From NCBI RefSeq assembly GCF_029525575.1, contig NZ_JAPDIA010000003.1:2038214-2102213 (forward strand): DNA of 64,000 nucleotides, written 5' to 3'. Made by a program: the position numbers and the translations under genes. This document shows, one piece after another, positions 29,555 to 40,612 of this stretch. How positions within the stretch are numbered: the stretch's first letter is position 1; every line of letters begins with the position of its first letter. This stretch comes from Cohnella rhizosphaerae (GTDB taxonomy: Bacteria; Bacillota; Bacilli; Paenibacillales; Paenibacillaceae). The notes beneath the pieces were generated by a model, which saw only the letters and a list, made by a program, of their open reading frames with translations, was not told the DNA's origin and made no database searches.

Positions 29555-30139
29555 TTGCCGATGGAAATGAAAAACCTGCTCGCCGTCAAAACGAAAGCGG
29601 AATTAAGGGCCTGGCTGCGCGAAAATGGCGGGACCGAAAAAGAATGCTGGGTCATCGTCGGCATGAAGCCGGCCGCGGATACGCTGCTGTATCTGGATGC
29701 CGTCGAACAAGCCTTATGTTTTGGGTGGATCGATAGTACGAAAAAGAAAGTCTCAGAAACGGAGGTTGCGCAAAGACTATCTCCAAGGAGCAAAAAAAGC
29801 GCCTGGACCGAACTGAACAAAGCGCGGGTCCGCCGGCTCGAGAAGCTGGGGCTGATGACGGAGGAAGGCAGGCGCGTCCTTCCCGATATGCGACCGGATG
29901 CTTTTAAGATCGATCCGCTCGTCGAGCGACGGCTTAGGGAGGACGCGGCGACCTACGAGAACTTCGCCCGGTTCCCGACTTTGTACCGAGCCGTCCGGAT
30001 CGATACGATTCAGAGCTGCAAGAAGGATGCCGAATTGTTCGGCAAGCGATTGGAGAAGTTCGTCCAACATACCAGAGAAAATAAAATGTACGGCCAGTGG
30101 CACGACGACGGACGGCTGCTGGAGGATTCGGATTCATAA
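29555..30139 (+). CDS. YdeI/OmpD-associated family protein
   Basis: Intact, about 194 residues. AAGGAG at 29540 is nine bases before TTG 29555; ATG 29561 is an alternative. Family blocks are LRAWLRENGGTEKECWVIVG, AVEQALCFGWIDSTKKKV, QRLSPRSKKSAWTELNKARV and RLEKLGLMTEEGRRVLPDM. The family is widespread and poorly characterised. It follows the VOC gene by 20 nt and probably shares its transcript, which ends at the hairpin at 30165. Confidence 0.88.
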   Translation: MPMEMKNLLAVKTKAELRAWLRENGGTEKECWVIVGMKPAADTLLYLDAVEQALCFGWIDSTKKKVSETEVAQRLSPRSKKSAWTELNKARVRRLEKLGLMTEEGRRVLPDMRPDAFKIDPLVERRLREDAATYENFARFPTLYRAVRIDTIQSCKKDAELFGKRLEKFVQHTRENKMYGQWHDDGRLLEDSDS

Positions 30140-30164
30140 TTGGCGCACGCTTTTAGGGGCGAAC

Positions 30165-30205
30165 TAAAGGGAGAAGCAGAGGAATATCCTGCTTCGTCCC
30201 TTTTT
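30165..30205 (+). terminator. Terminator after the YdeI-like gene
   Basis: AAAGGGA-GAAGCAG pairs with CTGCTTC-TCCCTTT with one bulged G, followed by a T5 tail. Good position, 26 bp after the stop. Confidence 0.8.
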
Positions 30206-30236
30206 CGTTTGGTGGCTATGGCCTAAGTGACAGCCG

Positions 30237-30292
30237 CACCATTATGGTGCTATCATTTCCTTTATACTAAACTTCGTTTATTATAATAAACG
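30237..30292. promoter_or_regulatory. Two palindromes upstream of the AraC gene
   Basis: GCACCATTATGGTGC (30237-30251) is a perfect palindrome around one T. CGTTTATTATAATAAACG (30275-30292) is a perfect 18-bp palindrome. They lie 24 bp apart in the promoter region of the membrane AraC regulator and are too AT-rich and short-looped for terminators, so operator function is likely. TTTATACT at about 30260 could be a -10. Confidence 0.5.
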
Positions 30293-30392
30293 ATCTGCTG
30301 TGTGCGGACGTTATCGGATTGACGGATCCGGACCTCGGGAATTAAGGTAAAGAAGGGCCGGTCCGACGCGAGGCGTCCGCCTCAGCCACATT

Positions 30393-30407
30393 TTGTAAAC
30401 GGTTCCA
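30393..30407 (+). promoter_or_regulatory. CcpA cre site upstream of AraC regulator
   Basis: TTGTAAACGGTTCCA matches the cre consensus WTGNAANCGNWNNCW at every fixed position. It is 27 bp before the start at 30434, consistent with carbon catabolite repression of the regulator. Confidence 0.7.
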
Positions 30408-30433
30408 TTTAGCTTGGCAGAACGGGGGATAAG

Positions 30434-32722
30434 ATGCGCAAGTTTCGTCTGGCGAACGTAGATAAGAGTCTTTACATCCGGATGCTCGTGCTGATCACGG
30501 TGCTGCTGCTAAGCAGCGTGCTGCTCATCTCGCTGCTGACGTATTCGCTTGCGAAGAAGAACAGCTTCGAGAATGCGCAGCAGTCGAACGCGGCCGCGCT
30601 CACGCAGCAATTGTCGCTGATCGATCAGGAGCTGGAGTCGGTGAGCAGCCTCGCGGCCAACATTTTGATGACGCAGTCCTATATGTTCGCCGAGTGGGAA
30701 AATACGCTGTCCGTCGGTTCGATCATCGATCTGAACAACTACCTGAAGCAGCAGCGTTCGCTTAACCCGTATATCGATTCCATCTATTTGTACTACGACA
30801 AGCTGGATCAGATCATCACGAGCGGTCTGCAGGCGCGGCCGCTTGCCGAGTTCGCGGACCGGGGCTGGACTTCCGCGTACGGAGGCAACGTCCAGCGTAC
30901 GCAATGGCTGGTGAATCGCGAGACGCATCCGGAAGTCGCGGTCGCCAAGACAGCGGAAGCGCCCGCCTCCGAACGACGCTGGATCACGCTGGTGCAGACG
31001 ATGCCGCTGATCGGCAAGCCGATCGGCGCGATCGTGATCAACATCGATCAGGACAGGCTGTTGGGCGATTACCTGCAAGCCTATTCGTCCAGCGCCGGCG
31101 AGATGCTCGTCCTCGGTCCGTCCGGCGAGTTCCTCTACGGCGGCGACGAGCTGCGGACGAACGGGGGAGCGGATCGTCAAGATCGCGCTGGCCCAGCGCG
31201 GCGGAGATTCGATCGTCGCGACCGTCGCGCATCGGAAGCAATTGGTCACCACGCTGGAATCGGAGGCGACGCATTGGCGGTTCGTGCATCTGGTGCCGGT
31301 GGCGCAGCTGCTCGCGCACATCGACAAGCTGAAAACCGTCGTGTTCTCGGTCTCTCTCCTTTATGTCGCGATTGCAGGCGTGAGCGCCTGGTATTTTTCC
31401 CGGCGTATCTATCGTCCGCTGGCCCAATCGATCGCCTATATCCGCAGGCTGGAGGAGGAGACGAGCGACAGCCGCAGCGAGGCGGAGCTCATCGTCTCGG
31501 TGTACGACCGCTTGCAGCGAACGCGGCAGCAGGAGCGGCAAAATCATGAGGAAATCGTGCGGCAAAGGCTGCTGCTCGACATGATGCAGGGGCTGGGCTT
31601 GACCCAGTACAAGCATCTGCCGATCGCGCCTTTGGAGAAAGAAGTATGGTCGGCCTGGGAAGCCCAATATACGCTTTTCCTGTTCGAGCCGGAGAGCCAG
31701 TCCGACGGCCGACGGGCGGAGGACAACATTCAGCAGCAGCTGTCGCTGCTGGAATGGAGCGATTCGCTCCGCAAGCAGGTGTCGGGCGAGGTCGTCCTGC
31801 GCGACGACGGACAGATCGTCGTCATCGTCGGCGGCGAACCGGCGCCTGACATGGCGGAGCACTGGCGGCGGCAGGCGCTGCAGTTCGGCTTGCCGCCGAT
31901 GACGGTGGGGATCAGCGAGCTTCACCGCGGGATCGACCGACTCGAGCAGGCCTATCGCCAGGCGAACGAGGCGCTGCGCCGCAAGCTGTACGCGGGCCGC
32001 GGCGCGATTATCCGCTACGAACGGCTGCAGGACGGCGGCGACGGCGCGGATCGGCTCCAATCGTATCCGGGCGCGATCGAAAAGCAGCTCGTGCAGGCGA
32101 TTAAAGATAAAGATGCGGAAGGCGTCAGGCAAGGGCTCGACAGCCTCAAAGACTGGATGCTCGAGCACAGGCCTCACCCGGTCGTCATGCAGCAAGCGAT
32201 GACGCAGATTCGCGGCGAGATGCTGAAGCTGATCGCGGGCTTCGGCGCGGAGGAGCAGACGCTCATCCTGCAGCTCTCGATGCCCGAGCGCCACGACATG
32301 ACGCTCGACGAATACATTCGGCTTGCTTCAGCACATCGCGGACGCCCTGATCGAGCAGTACGCCCGAATGTCGTCCCGGGCGCACGACGCCACTTTGGAG
32401 CGCGCCGTTCGCTACATCCAGGACCATTATGAGCAGCAAGCTGTCGGTCGAGCAGGTGGCCGACCATGTGCGCCTGAGCGCATCGTACGTGAACAAGCTG
32501 TTCAAGGAGCGGCACGGCACGACGATCAACGAATACATCATCGAGCTGAAAATCGGCCGGGCCAAACGCTTGCTGACGGAAACCGACCTCGTCATCGAAG
32601 AAATCAGCCAGCAAATCGGCTACAATACGCTCAGCTATTTTACGCGGCTATTCAAAACGAAAACCGGGATGACGCCCGGACAATATCGCCGGCAGCATGG
32701 CGCGAAGCCGGAAAATACCTAG
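30434..32722 (+). CDS. Membrane-anchored AraC-family regulator with extracellular sensor (three frameshifts)
   Basis: About 762 residues. The first membrane helix (IRMLVLITVLLLSSVLLISL) leads to an extracellular Cache-like domain. A second helix (VFSVSLLYVAIAGVSAWYFS), a HAMP-like stretch, a cytoplasmic linker and a C-terminal double HTH follow (LSVEQVADHVRLSASYVNKL, EISQQIGYNTLSYFTRLF, KTGMTPGQYRR). It thus senses outside and binds DNA in one chain, without a kinase. Breaks: G5 31163-31167, a short site at 32322-32324 and another at about 32431-32436, all +1. It sits before the cre-controlled binding-protein gene and probably activates the 32.9-50.9 kb locus. Confidence 0.87.
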
Positions 32723-32747
32723 AGAATCAGCGATGATTCTCTTTTTA
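32721..32747 (+). terminator. Terminator of the AraC regulator gene
   Basis: AGAGAATCA and TGATTCTCT form a perfect 9-bp stem with a GCGA loop, then five T's. It overlaps the stop codon and isolates the regulator from the polysaccharide locus. Confidence 0.85.
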
Positions 32748-32827
32748 CATAAGAAAACGCGAAAAAGACAAAGGCAAAATCGGCCGATATTCACGGAAAA
32801 CGCAAAAAAATCGGAATAACGAAATTG

Positions 32828-32841
32828 TGAAAGCGCTATCT
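32828..32841 (+). promoter_or_regulatory. CcpA cre site upstream of the polysaccharide locus
   Basis: TGAAAGCGCTATCT matches the strict cre consensus TGWAARCGYTWNCW at all positions. It lies 63 bp before ATG 32904, where it could block initiation of the whole operon when preferred sugars are present. Confidence 0.75.
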
Positions 32842-32903
32842 ATTCCGTTACGCTGTGCCTTGAATCGATCGCGATTCCATTTAAGCCAAGGGGGAAATTC
32901 CAC

Positions 32904-34502
32904 ATGCAACAAAACATGCGTTGGTGGGCAAAGGCGGCCGCGACGGCGACCATCCTGACATCGGTGCTGAGCGCCTGCTCGTCGGGCAACACGTCCGAGT
33001 CGTCGCCCGCTTCATCATCGGCAGCGGCCACGGAGACAGCGGGCGGCAGCGCGAGCGCCACGGCATCCGCCGAAGCGTCGAACAACGAGCACTATACGAT
33101 TAATTGGGGCATTCACTTCCAGGCGCCGGGCGTCATCGCCGATACCCGCGTTCAGAAGGAGCTGGAGAAGCGGTACAACGTGACGATCAAGCCGGTCAAA
33201 ATTACCGATGCGAGCATCGCCGGCGGCGAAGTGCCGGATGTGTTCACGCTAAGCGATCCGAGCGCGGTCGCGGCCTATCAGACGCAAGGCGTGCTGATGC
33301 CGATCGAGCGATCGCTGATCGGGGAGCGGCTGCCGGAATACGAAGCCGACATTCAATCGGTGCCGGGCAATTTATTCGCGCCGGCCACCTTCGACGACAA
33401 GCTGTGGGCGATTCCGATGTTCGTGATGCTTCGCGGCTACGACTTTGCCGGCCTGTGGCGCACGGATTGGCTTAAGAAGGTCGGCATCGAGAAGACGCCG
33501 GAGACGCTCGAGGAGTTCGAGAAAGCCGTATACGCGTTCGCCAAAAACGATCCGGACGGCAACGGAAAGAACGATACGTACGGCTTGACGGGCACGATGA
33601 CGACGACGTGGTCGTCCGGCTTCTACAACATATTCGGCGCGTACGGCGTGGAGCCGACGATGTGGCATGTCCGCGACGGCAAGGTCGTCAACGGCTCCGT
33701 CATGCCGGAGACGAAGGAAGCGCTCGCCACGCTCCGCAAGTGGTACGCGGACAAGGTGATCGATCCCGAATTTATCACGGATACGCAGGAGTCGTACCGG
33801 ACGAAGCTGTTCAACGGCCGCATCGGCTTCATCGAAGAGACGATCGGCCGCCTGTATCGCGAGGACGCCTCCACCATCGCCAGCATGAAGGAGATCAACG
33901 CCTCGGCGACGCTGGCGCCAGGCGTGAATCCCACCGGTCCCGGAGGCAGCGGCTCGTGGAGCTGGGGCTCCAAGAGCAACTACGTCGTGTTCGGCTCGCA
34001 AATGGCCAAGGACCAGGGCAAGCTCGATCGCATTCTGCAGATCATGCGGGACTACAGCGCCGACCGGGAGCTGTACCTGCTGCTCAACCAGGGCTATGAA
34101 GGCGAGCAGTGGAAATACGTATCCGGCACGAGCGGTCCGACCGAATTCCTCGACGGATGGGCCAAGGTCGAGGACAGAGACCAGACAGGCGCGCGCATGT
34201 TCGCGCTGGGCGCCATCAACACGAACGCCATGCGCGCCGACTTGACGGATCCGGACCTCACGGCCGCCATTCAAAAATACGGAGCGGGCGACAACTGGAC
34301 GGACGCCACCTACTTCATGGTGCTGCCTTCGGAAGGCATGTACAAAGCGGATCTGACCCTGCTGATGCAGCGCACGTTCGCCGAGATCATCACCGGGCAG
34401 AAGAGCCTGGACGACTATGACGCCTACGTGAAGCAATGGTACGCCAAAGGCGGCCAGAAGCTGACCGATGAAGCGAACGCGCTGTATGCCACATTGAAGT
34501 AA
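32904..34502 (+). CDS. Extracellular solute-binding lipoprotein of the polysaccharide locus
   Basis: Intact, 532 residues. AAGGGGG precedes ATG 32904. Signal peptide MQQNMRWWAKAAATATILTS with lipobox LSAC, then a Ser/Ala-rich linker (residues 25-60). Family blocks: GGEVPDVFTLSDPSAVAAYQ, KNDPDGNGKNDTYGLTG (Ca-like loop) and the C-terminal YVKQWYAKGGQKLTDEANAL. It is the likely first gene of the operon under the cre site. Its permeases lie 6 kb downstream, beyond the giant secreted protein, an unusual spacing. Confidence 0.93.
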   Translation: MQQNMRWWAKAAATATILTSVLSACSSGNTSESSPASSSAAATETAGGSASATASAEASNNEHYTINWGIHFQAPGVIADTRVQKELEKRYNVTIKPVKITDASIAGGEVPDVFTLSDPSAVAAYQTQGVLMPIERSLIGERLPEYEADIQSVPGNLFAPATFDDKLWAIPMFVMLRGYDFAGLWRTDWLKKVGIEKTPETLEEFEKAVYAFAKNDPDGNGKNDTYGLTGTMTTTWSSGFYNIFGAYGVEPTMWHVRDGKVVNGSVMPETKEALATLRKWYADKVIDPEFITDTQESYRTKLFNGRIGFIEETIGRLYREDASTIASMKEINASATLAPGVNPTGPGGSGSWSWGSKSNYVVFGSQMAKDQGKLDRILQIMRDYSADRELYLLLNQGYEGEQWKYVSGTSGPTEFLDGWAKVEDRDQTGARMFALGAINTNAMRADLTDPDLTAAIQKYGAGDNWTDATYFMVLPSEGMYKADLTLLMQRTFAEIITGQKSLDDYDAYVKQWYAKGGQKLTDEANALYATLK

Positions 34503-34580
34503 TCATCGCCTGAAGCGGTGCGCCTCTTCGCCGGGAGAGCGGAAAGGCGCGCCGTTGAATCCGAATCCGCAGGAGGAATA

Positions 34581-37500
34581 ATGATGAAAGTCAGAATTTT
34601 CAGGCGAATTACGGTTTGGACGGTTTTTCTGACTTTGCTGTGGGGGCTGCTGCCGCCCGCGGGCGGTGTCATTCGGACGGCAAGCGCCGAAGAGAGCGGC
34701 AGCTTGACGATTCAAGCCTCGCTGTATCCGAAGCTCGAATGGACCGAGGACGCCGGCGCGTCGCAATACCGATTGACGGTACAACGGGAAGGAGAAGCGG
34801 CGCCGGAGGCCGTGTACACGTTGCCTGCCGGCGTGCGTTCCCTCGCATTGCCGAACCGTCTTCAGCCGGGCGCGACCTACGACCTGACGGTCGAGTCGGG
34901 CAGCGCCGGGAGCTGGACGGCGTGGGCCGAGGATTCGCTCGCGACGCCGGCCGATCAGGAGCAGCTCGTGTCCGATTCGTTCGAGGACGATGCGGTCGGC
35001 ACGCTGCCGGCGGGCTTCACGAAGTACACCCCGGATGCCAACAACACCGTACAGGTCGTCGCCGACGGGACGCAGCACCGGATCGAGCTGAACCGGTCGG
35101 TAGGCTCCGCCGTATACGGGCCGGCGCTCACGTATCCGTTCGGGGCGCCGCTGACGGACGGCATCGTCAGCGCGGAATTCAGCGTGAAGCGTTCGAGCAC
35201 GCAGCGCTTCATCTTGTATTCGCTCGGCTACAGCCTGACGCGCTCGCAAAATGCGGCTTGGGCGTTCGTCGACTACAGCCGCCACTACTTGTACGATCCG
35301 ACGTACCGCGACGTCGGCGCCATGAACGCCGATACGTGGTATCACTACAAGCTGGTCGCCGATATCGATGCGGGGACGTACGATTTCTACATCAACGGCG
35401 TCAAGGCGAACGCGGCGCCGGTGGCGTTCCAGGCGACCCAGCCGATCCGCGAGTTCACCGTGTACAACTCCGCCGGGCGGGGCGGCGGCGATCTGGCTTA
35501 CCAGACCGGCCCGTACTGGGTCGACGACGTGACGATCCGCCATTCGCGGACGCCGCCGCGGGCGGTAGCGCCTGCATCCGGCGCGAGCCAGCTCGGGTTG
35601 ACGGAGACGCTGCAGTGGCAGGACAGCGGCGCCGAGGACTATGCGATCGTGATCGCGCGCGACGCGGCGATGACCGACATCGCATGGAGCGGCGCGGCGG
35701 CCGGTACGGCGGACAGCTTGAGCATTCCCGCCGCCGCCGGGCTGGATTACGACACGACGTACTACTGGCGGGTCGTCGCCCATGACGACGGCTGGAGCTG
35801 GACGGCCGACACGGCCAGCTTCAAGACGATGAAGGATCCGGCGGGGCCGCAGGACGTGAGCCGCTATCCGTCGCTGACCTGGACGGCGGTGCCGGGCAGC
35901 GACGCGTACACGGTGAGCATCGCGTCGGTCGACGGCACGCCTCAATCCTACGCGTACAACGGCATTGCCGGCACGCAATTTACGGTGCCCTTCGCGCTCG
36001 ACGCTTCGCGCAGCTATAGCTGGCGCGTGCTGGCGGACGACGGCGTCACCGAAGCGGGCAGCGGCTTGTGGCTGACGGAGGCCGACGACAGCGTTTGGGT
36101 GTCGGAGGACTTCGAGTCGGCCGCGACGGGCAGCGTTCCGGCGCCGTTCACGGCATTTGCGCCCGGCGCCGTCAGCACCGTGCAGGTCGTCGAGGCGGGC
36201 GGGGAGCGCTATGTCGAGCTGAATCGCTCGACCGGATCGACGGATGCGGGCCCGGCGCTCATCTATCCGTTCGGACGGACGGTCGCGAGCGGCACGCTGG
36301 ACGCGTCGTTCCGCGTCAGACGCGATGCGACCCAACGCTTCCTCACGTATGCGATGGGCAACAATCTGACCTACAATCAACAGCCGGTATGGGCCTTCGT
36401 CGACTACGGCAACGTCTACGCGACCGACCCGACCTACCGGTCGCAGGGCAAGATGGATGCGGATAAGTGGTACGACTACCGCATGGTCGTCGACGTCGAT
36501 GCGGGCGCGTACGACCTGTATATCGACGGACAGAAGACGAACCAGCAGCCGATCGCGTTCCAGGGCGCGAATCCGCTGACCCAGTTCATGGTCTTCAACA
36601 AGTACGGCAGAGGGGGGCGCGGACAACGGGTATCATACCGGCGCCTACGACGTGGACGACGTGACGGTCGCCTGGCAGCCGACTTCGCCGTCCGCAGTCG
36701 GTCCCGTCGACCGCAGCGAGGACACGTCCGTCACGCCGGCGTTCGAATGGCGGGACGCCCACGCCGATTCGTACACGCTCGTCATCGGCAGAGACAGCGG
36801 ACTCACCGAGGTGACGCAGGTAATCGACGGCATTACGGACAACGCGTACACGCTGCCTGCGTCCGCGGCGCTCGATTACGACACCGTCTACTACTGGAAG
36901 GTCGTCGCACACAAAGGAGCCGACAGCTGGTCCGGCGGCAGCGCGGCGAGGCTGACGACGCAGCTCGACGCCAGCGGCAACCGCGTGCCCGTGCTGTTCT
37001 CCGCGGCGCCGACGGAGGCGAAGCCGGGAGAGATGTTCCAGCTGTTCGGAGCAAGCTTCGATACGGACGACGTGCGGCTGCTGCGTCTGGACGATACGCC
37101 GGCGGCCGGCCTCGAAGCTTTGATCGGCGCAGCAGCCGATCCGGAAGCGCTGGACCGCGACGAAGCGGCGGCGATCGGCGAGCCGTACGGCAACGATACG
37201 GTGCTGCGGGCGGTCGTGCCGGCTGCGGAGACGCCGGGCATGTACGCCGTATGGGCCGTGAACGATACGCAGTGGAGCGCGCCCAAGCTGCTCAACAAGA
37301 CGACCGTTTACTTCGCGTCGCCGAATCGCTTGAACGCGGCTTCCTCGCGCGAGGTGCGGATCATCGGCAAGCAGCTTGCCGGCGATTCGAACGCGGCTTA
37401 TGTATATCTCGTCGACGAGGAAGGAGACGCGACGGCGGTCACGCTCGAGGAAGCGGGACCGTACGAGCTCGTGTTCGAATGGCCGCTGGCGCTGGGGCCC

Positions 37501-40500
37501 GGCACGTACGAGATTTGGACGCACAACGGCTACGGCGGGGCGTACGGCTGGGGAGAGACGCAGACGATCGAAGTCGTCGACGAGCCGTTCTCGACCTACT
37601 CGGCGTCGATCGCGACCTACGGCGCGATACCGGACGACGGTCTCGACGACCGGGCGGCCATTCAGGCGGCGCTGGACGCGGCCGACGGCAGCGGCGGCGG
37701 AACGGTTTTGGTGCCGGCGGGCACGTACGATATTTCAAATACGCTTCACGTCGGGGAGCATACGGCGCTGAAGGGGCTTGGCAAGGACGCCGGCGGCGAG
37801 CATCAATCGGTCATCAAGTTTATAACCGGCGATCCCGTCGGTCCGTCGACAGGCGGCATCGGCAAGGCGATCGTTCGCGTCGGACCCGGCTCGGGCGTCG
37901 AAGACCTGAAGCTCGTCGGCAGCGTCAGCGTCGACATGGGCATCGACGTCGAGGACGGCGCGGACGACGTATTTATCCGCAACAACGAGGTGCGCAACTA
38001 CTTCCCGACGAGCGGGATCAAGGGCTATTACAGCGGCGTCTCGGGCAGCAGCGGCACGACGGATTATTTCGAGCGGCTGCAGATCGTGGGCAATACGTTC
38101 GAGGGCTACAACGGCATCAACTTCGACCTGTCCGAATACGGCCGTTTTATCGACAATACGGTGCTGACGCGGCGGTATACGCCGATCGCGTTTACGAGCT
38201 CGTCCAAAAACATCATCGAAGGCAACACGATCGACGGCCGCAACGCCTCCGGGGTGAGAGAGGCGAGCCGCGGCATCACGTTCAACACGGGCTTCGACCG
38301 TCCGGGGCTGAAGCCGAACGAGATGAACTATGTGTCGGACAACAACATCACCTACGTCGGCAACCAGGCAGCGCCCACCAACGACGGCGAATACGTGCTG
38401 TTCGACAACAACGGCGACGCCCCGTTTCCGAACACGCATTATTACGGCGCGGTGGCGGACGGCACGCCCGAATCCTTGACGTTCGCCAACGTGAGCTGGA
38501 CCGCGAACCAGATGAAGGAGCTGTACGTGCTCGTCGTCGACGGCCGCGGACTCGGGCAATACCGCAAGGTGACGGGCAGCAGCGGCGGCACGATTTACGT
38601 CGACAAGCCGTGGGACGTCACGCCGGACTATCGCTCGAAGGCGGTCGTGGCGCGGTTCCACACGCTTAACCTTGTCGTAGGCAATCATGCATACCTCAAC
38701 AAGGGCAACAATTTCGTGCTGTGGGGCAACGTGCTCGACAACATCGTGGACGGCAACGAAGCGGAGCAGGGCGGCTCCACCGTGTCCGCGCTCGATCATT
38801 CGTCCCATCCGAGCCAGTACGGCGCGGCTTACTACAACCTGATTCAGAACGCGGATTCGCCGGAGGCGGCGATCACCTATTCCGAATACGGCTACGGCAG
38901 CACGGCGCGCGCGTCGGTCATCTCGTACGGCAATACGCTGCGCCGCAACGACACCGACAGGCTGTCGTTCCGCACCAACTCGGTGCAATCGGCCAGCGGG
39001 AGCGTGCGGGCGAATCTGCTGGAGCACAACAAGGTCGGCAGCGCCATCGTCGTCACGCCCAATGCCAGGAACAACGTGCTGCGGGAAAACGCGGTGTCCG
39101 GCGCGTGGCCGCTCGTCGCGGACGGCGGCGAGTCTACGATCGTCATCGAGCGCGGACTGCTTCCTGCGCCGTCGGAGGTATCCGTCATCCCGGCCGTATA
39201 CGGCGTCCAGTTGAACTGGTCCGCGGTGACGGGCGCGGACGGCTACTATGTCTTCCGCAAGCTTCACGGCTCGGCAGATTCGTACGAGCGGCTGGACACC
39301 GGCACGGGCGCCGGCCCGCTGGCGGCGACGAGCTGGCTGGATGCGGATGCGGCGGTCGGCGAGCTGTACGACTATCGCGTGGCTACCTATGCGGATGGCG
39401 TCGGACAGGGTCATGCCGGGCAGCCGCAAGCCGGGTTCAGCGGCGCGATCACGGCGGCGTCGCTGACGGCGGCGGAGTGGCAGTGGACCGCTCCGTATGA
39501 CGGGGAGGTCGAGGCGCTCGCTTCGCTCCGCAAGCTGGACGGCTCCGATTACGACTTCGAGCTGCGAGTCAACGGCGATCCCGCAGTCGGCGCATCGGTG
39601 CTGACGTCGGTCTACCAGGCGCACGAACGGATCTCGCTGCAGGCCGGCGACGAGCTGACGTTCGTCTGGACGTCTGCCGATCCGGGCAGCCGATGTGCAA
39701 GCGCACTACGGCGTGCTGTTCACGCGGGACGCGCCGATTCCGCTCGCGCCGCAGCAGGGTTCGCACGACGTCGTCACCGACGGGGCGGCCTTCTCGTGGA
39801 CCGGCGTGCCGAGCGCCGAATCGTATCGTCTGCTGATCGGCACCGATCCGGCGCTGACGTCGCCGACGTTCGTATACGAGGACATCGCGACGAATTCGTT
39901 CACGATGCCCGCCGCAGACGGGCTCGACGAACGGACGACCTATTATTGGAAGGTGCAGGCGGTGGACGGCTCCGACGTCTGGGAGCGGGCCGACGCGGTG
40001 CAGCAGATTCGCACGGCGCCGTACGGACGCGAGCTGCTGTATGCGCAGAACTTCAACGCCCTGAGCGGGCTGCCGTCAACGTGGACCGTCCGCACGGGCA
40101 CGACCAGCAGCATCGGCATCGCGGAGGTGCCGGGCAGGTTCAATCGCTCGCTGGTCATCTCTTCCGAAGGCCAGCAGGACGCGCCGCGGCTCACGATTCC
40201 GCTGCCGATGTCGCTGGACAGCGGCAAGGTGCATCTGAGCTGGGACGTCATGCATACCGGCAACCAGACGGCCCACTTCCAGCTGTTCCCGGCCAAGGCG
40301 CCGGTGACGGCCAGCGGTTTGAGCGGCCTGTTCTCGGCCTACGGCTACTACTACGTGGACTGGAGCCCAGCCTCTACGTATCCGAGCCTGCTGAACCAGT
40401 GGAGGCATATCGACATGCTGCTCGATCTCGATACGAATCAGTACACGGTCGACATCGACGGCGTACGGCTCAAGCTGAACAACGGGACCGAAGTGTTTAC

Positions 40501-40606
40501 GTACGCGCCCGGGGCGATCGATACGCTCGTCCTGCAGTTTTCCTCCGACCGCTGGCCGGCCGTCGTCTACTTTGACAATATCGCAATCATGGCCGTAGAG
40601 GAGTAG
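34581..40606 (+). CDS. Giant secreted modular protein with pectate-lyase-like beta-helix (two frameshifts)
   Basis: About 2,008 residues. ATG 34581 follows AGGAGG; signal peptide MMKVRIFRRITVWTVFLTLL, likely cleaved after TASA (about residue 36). Then: a fibronectin-like unit, two diverged copies of a laminin-G-like module (about 130-320 and 510-700, sharing ELNRS, AWAFVDY, DPTYR, FNKYGRGG/YNSAGRGG) separated by fibronectin-like units, an IPT-like part (about 800-1000), a parallel beta-helix opening YGAIPDDGLDDRAAIQAALD (about 1003-1530), more fibronectin-like units and a third laminin-G-like end. Breaks: G6 36612-36617, and CC at 39690-39691. Likely a polysaccharide lyase or hydrolase; catalytic residues not assigned. 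Confidence 0.8.
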
Positions 40607-40612
40607 AGAGAT

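Noticed and set aside
34503-36626. Long open frame on the minus strand (about 707 codons) antisense to the giant protein gene
   Set aside because: Arg/Val/Asp-rich composition without domains, no ribosome site, and fully explained as a GC-rich shadow of the plus-strand gene.
37735-39624. Minus-strand open frame of about 629 codons under the beta-helix region
   Set aside because: Same reasoning: Arg/Val/Ala-rich shadow of a repetitive GC-rich gene.
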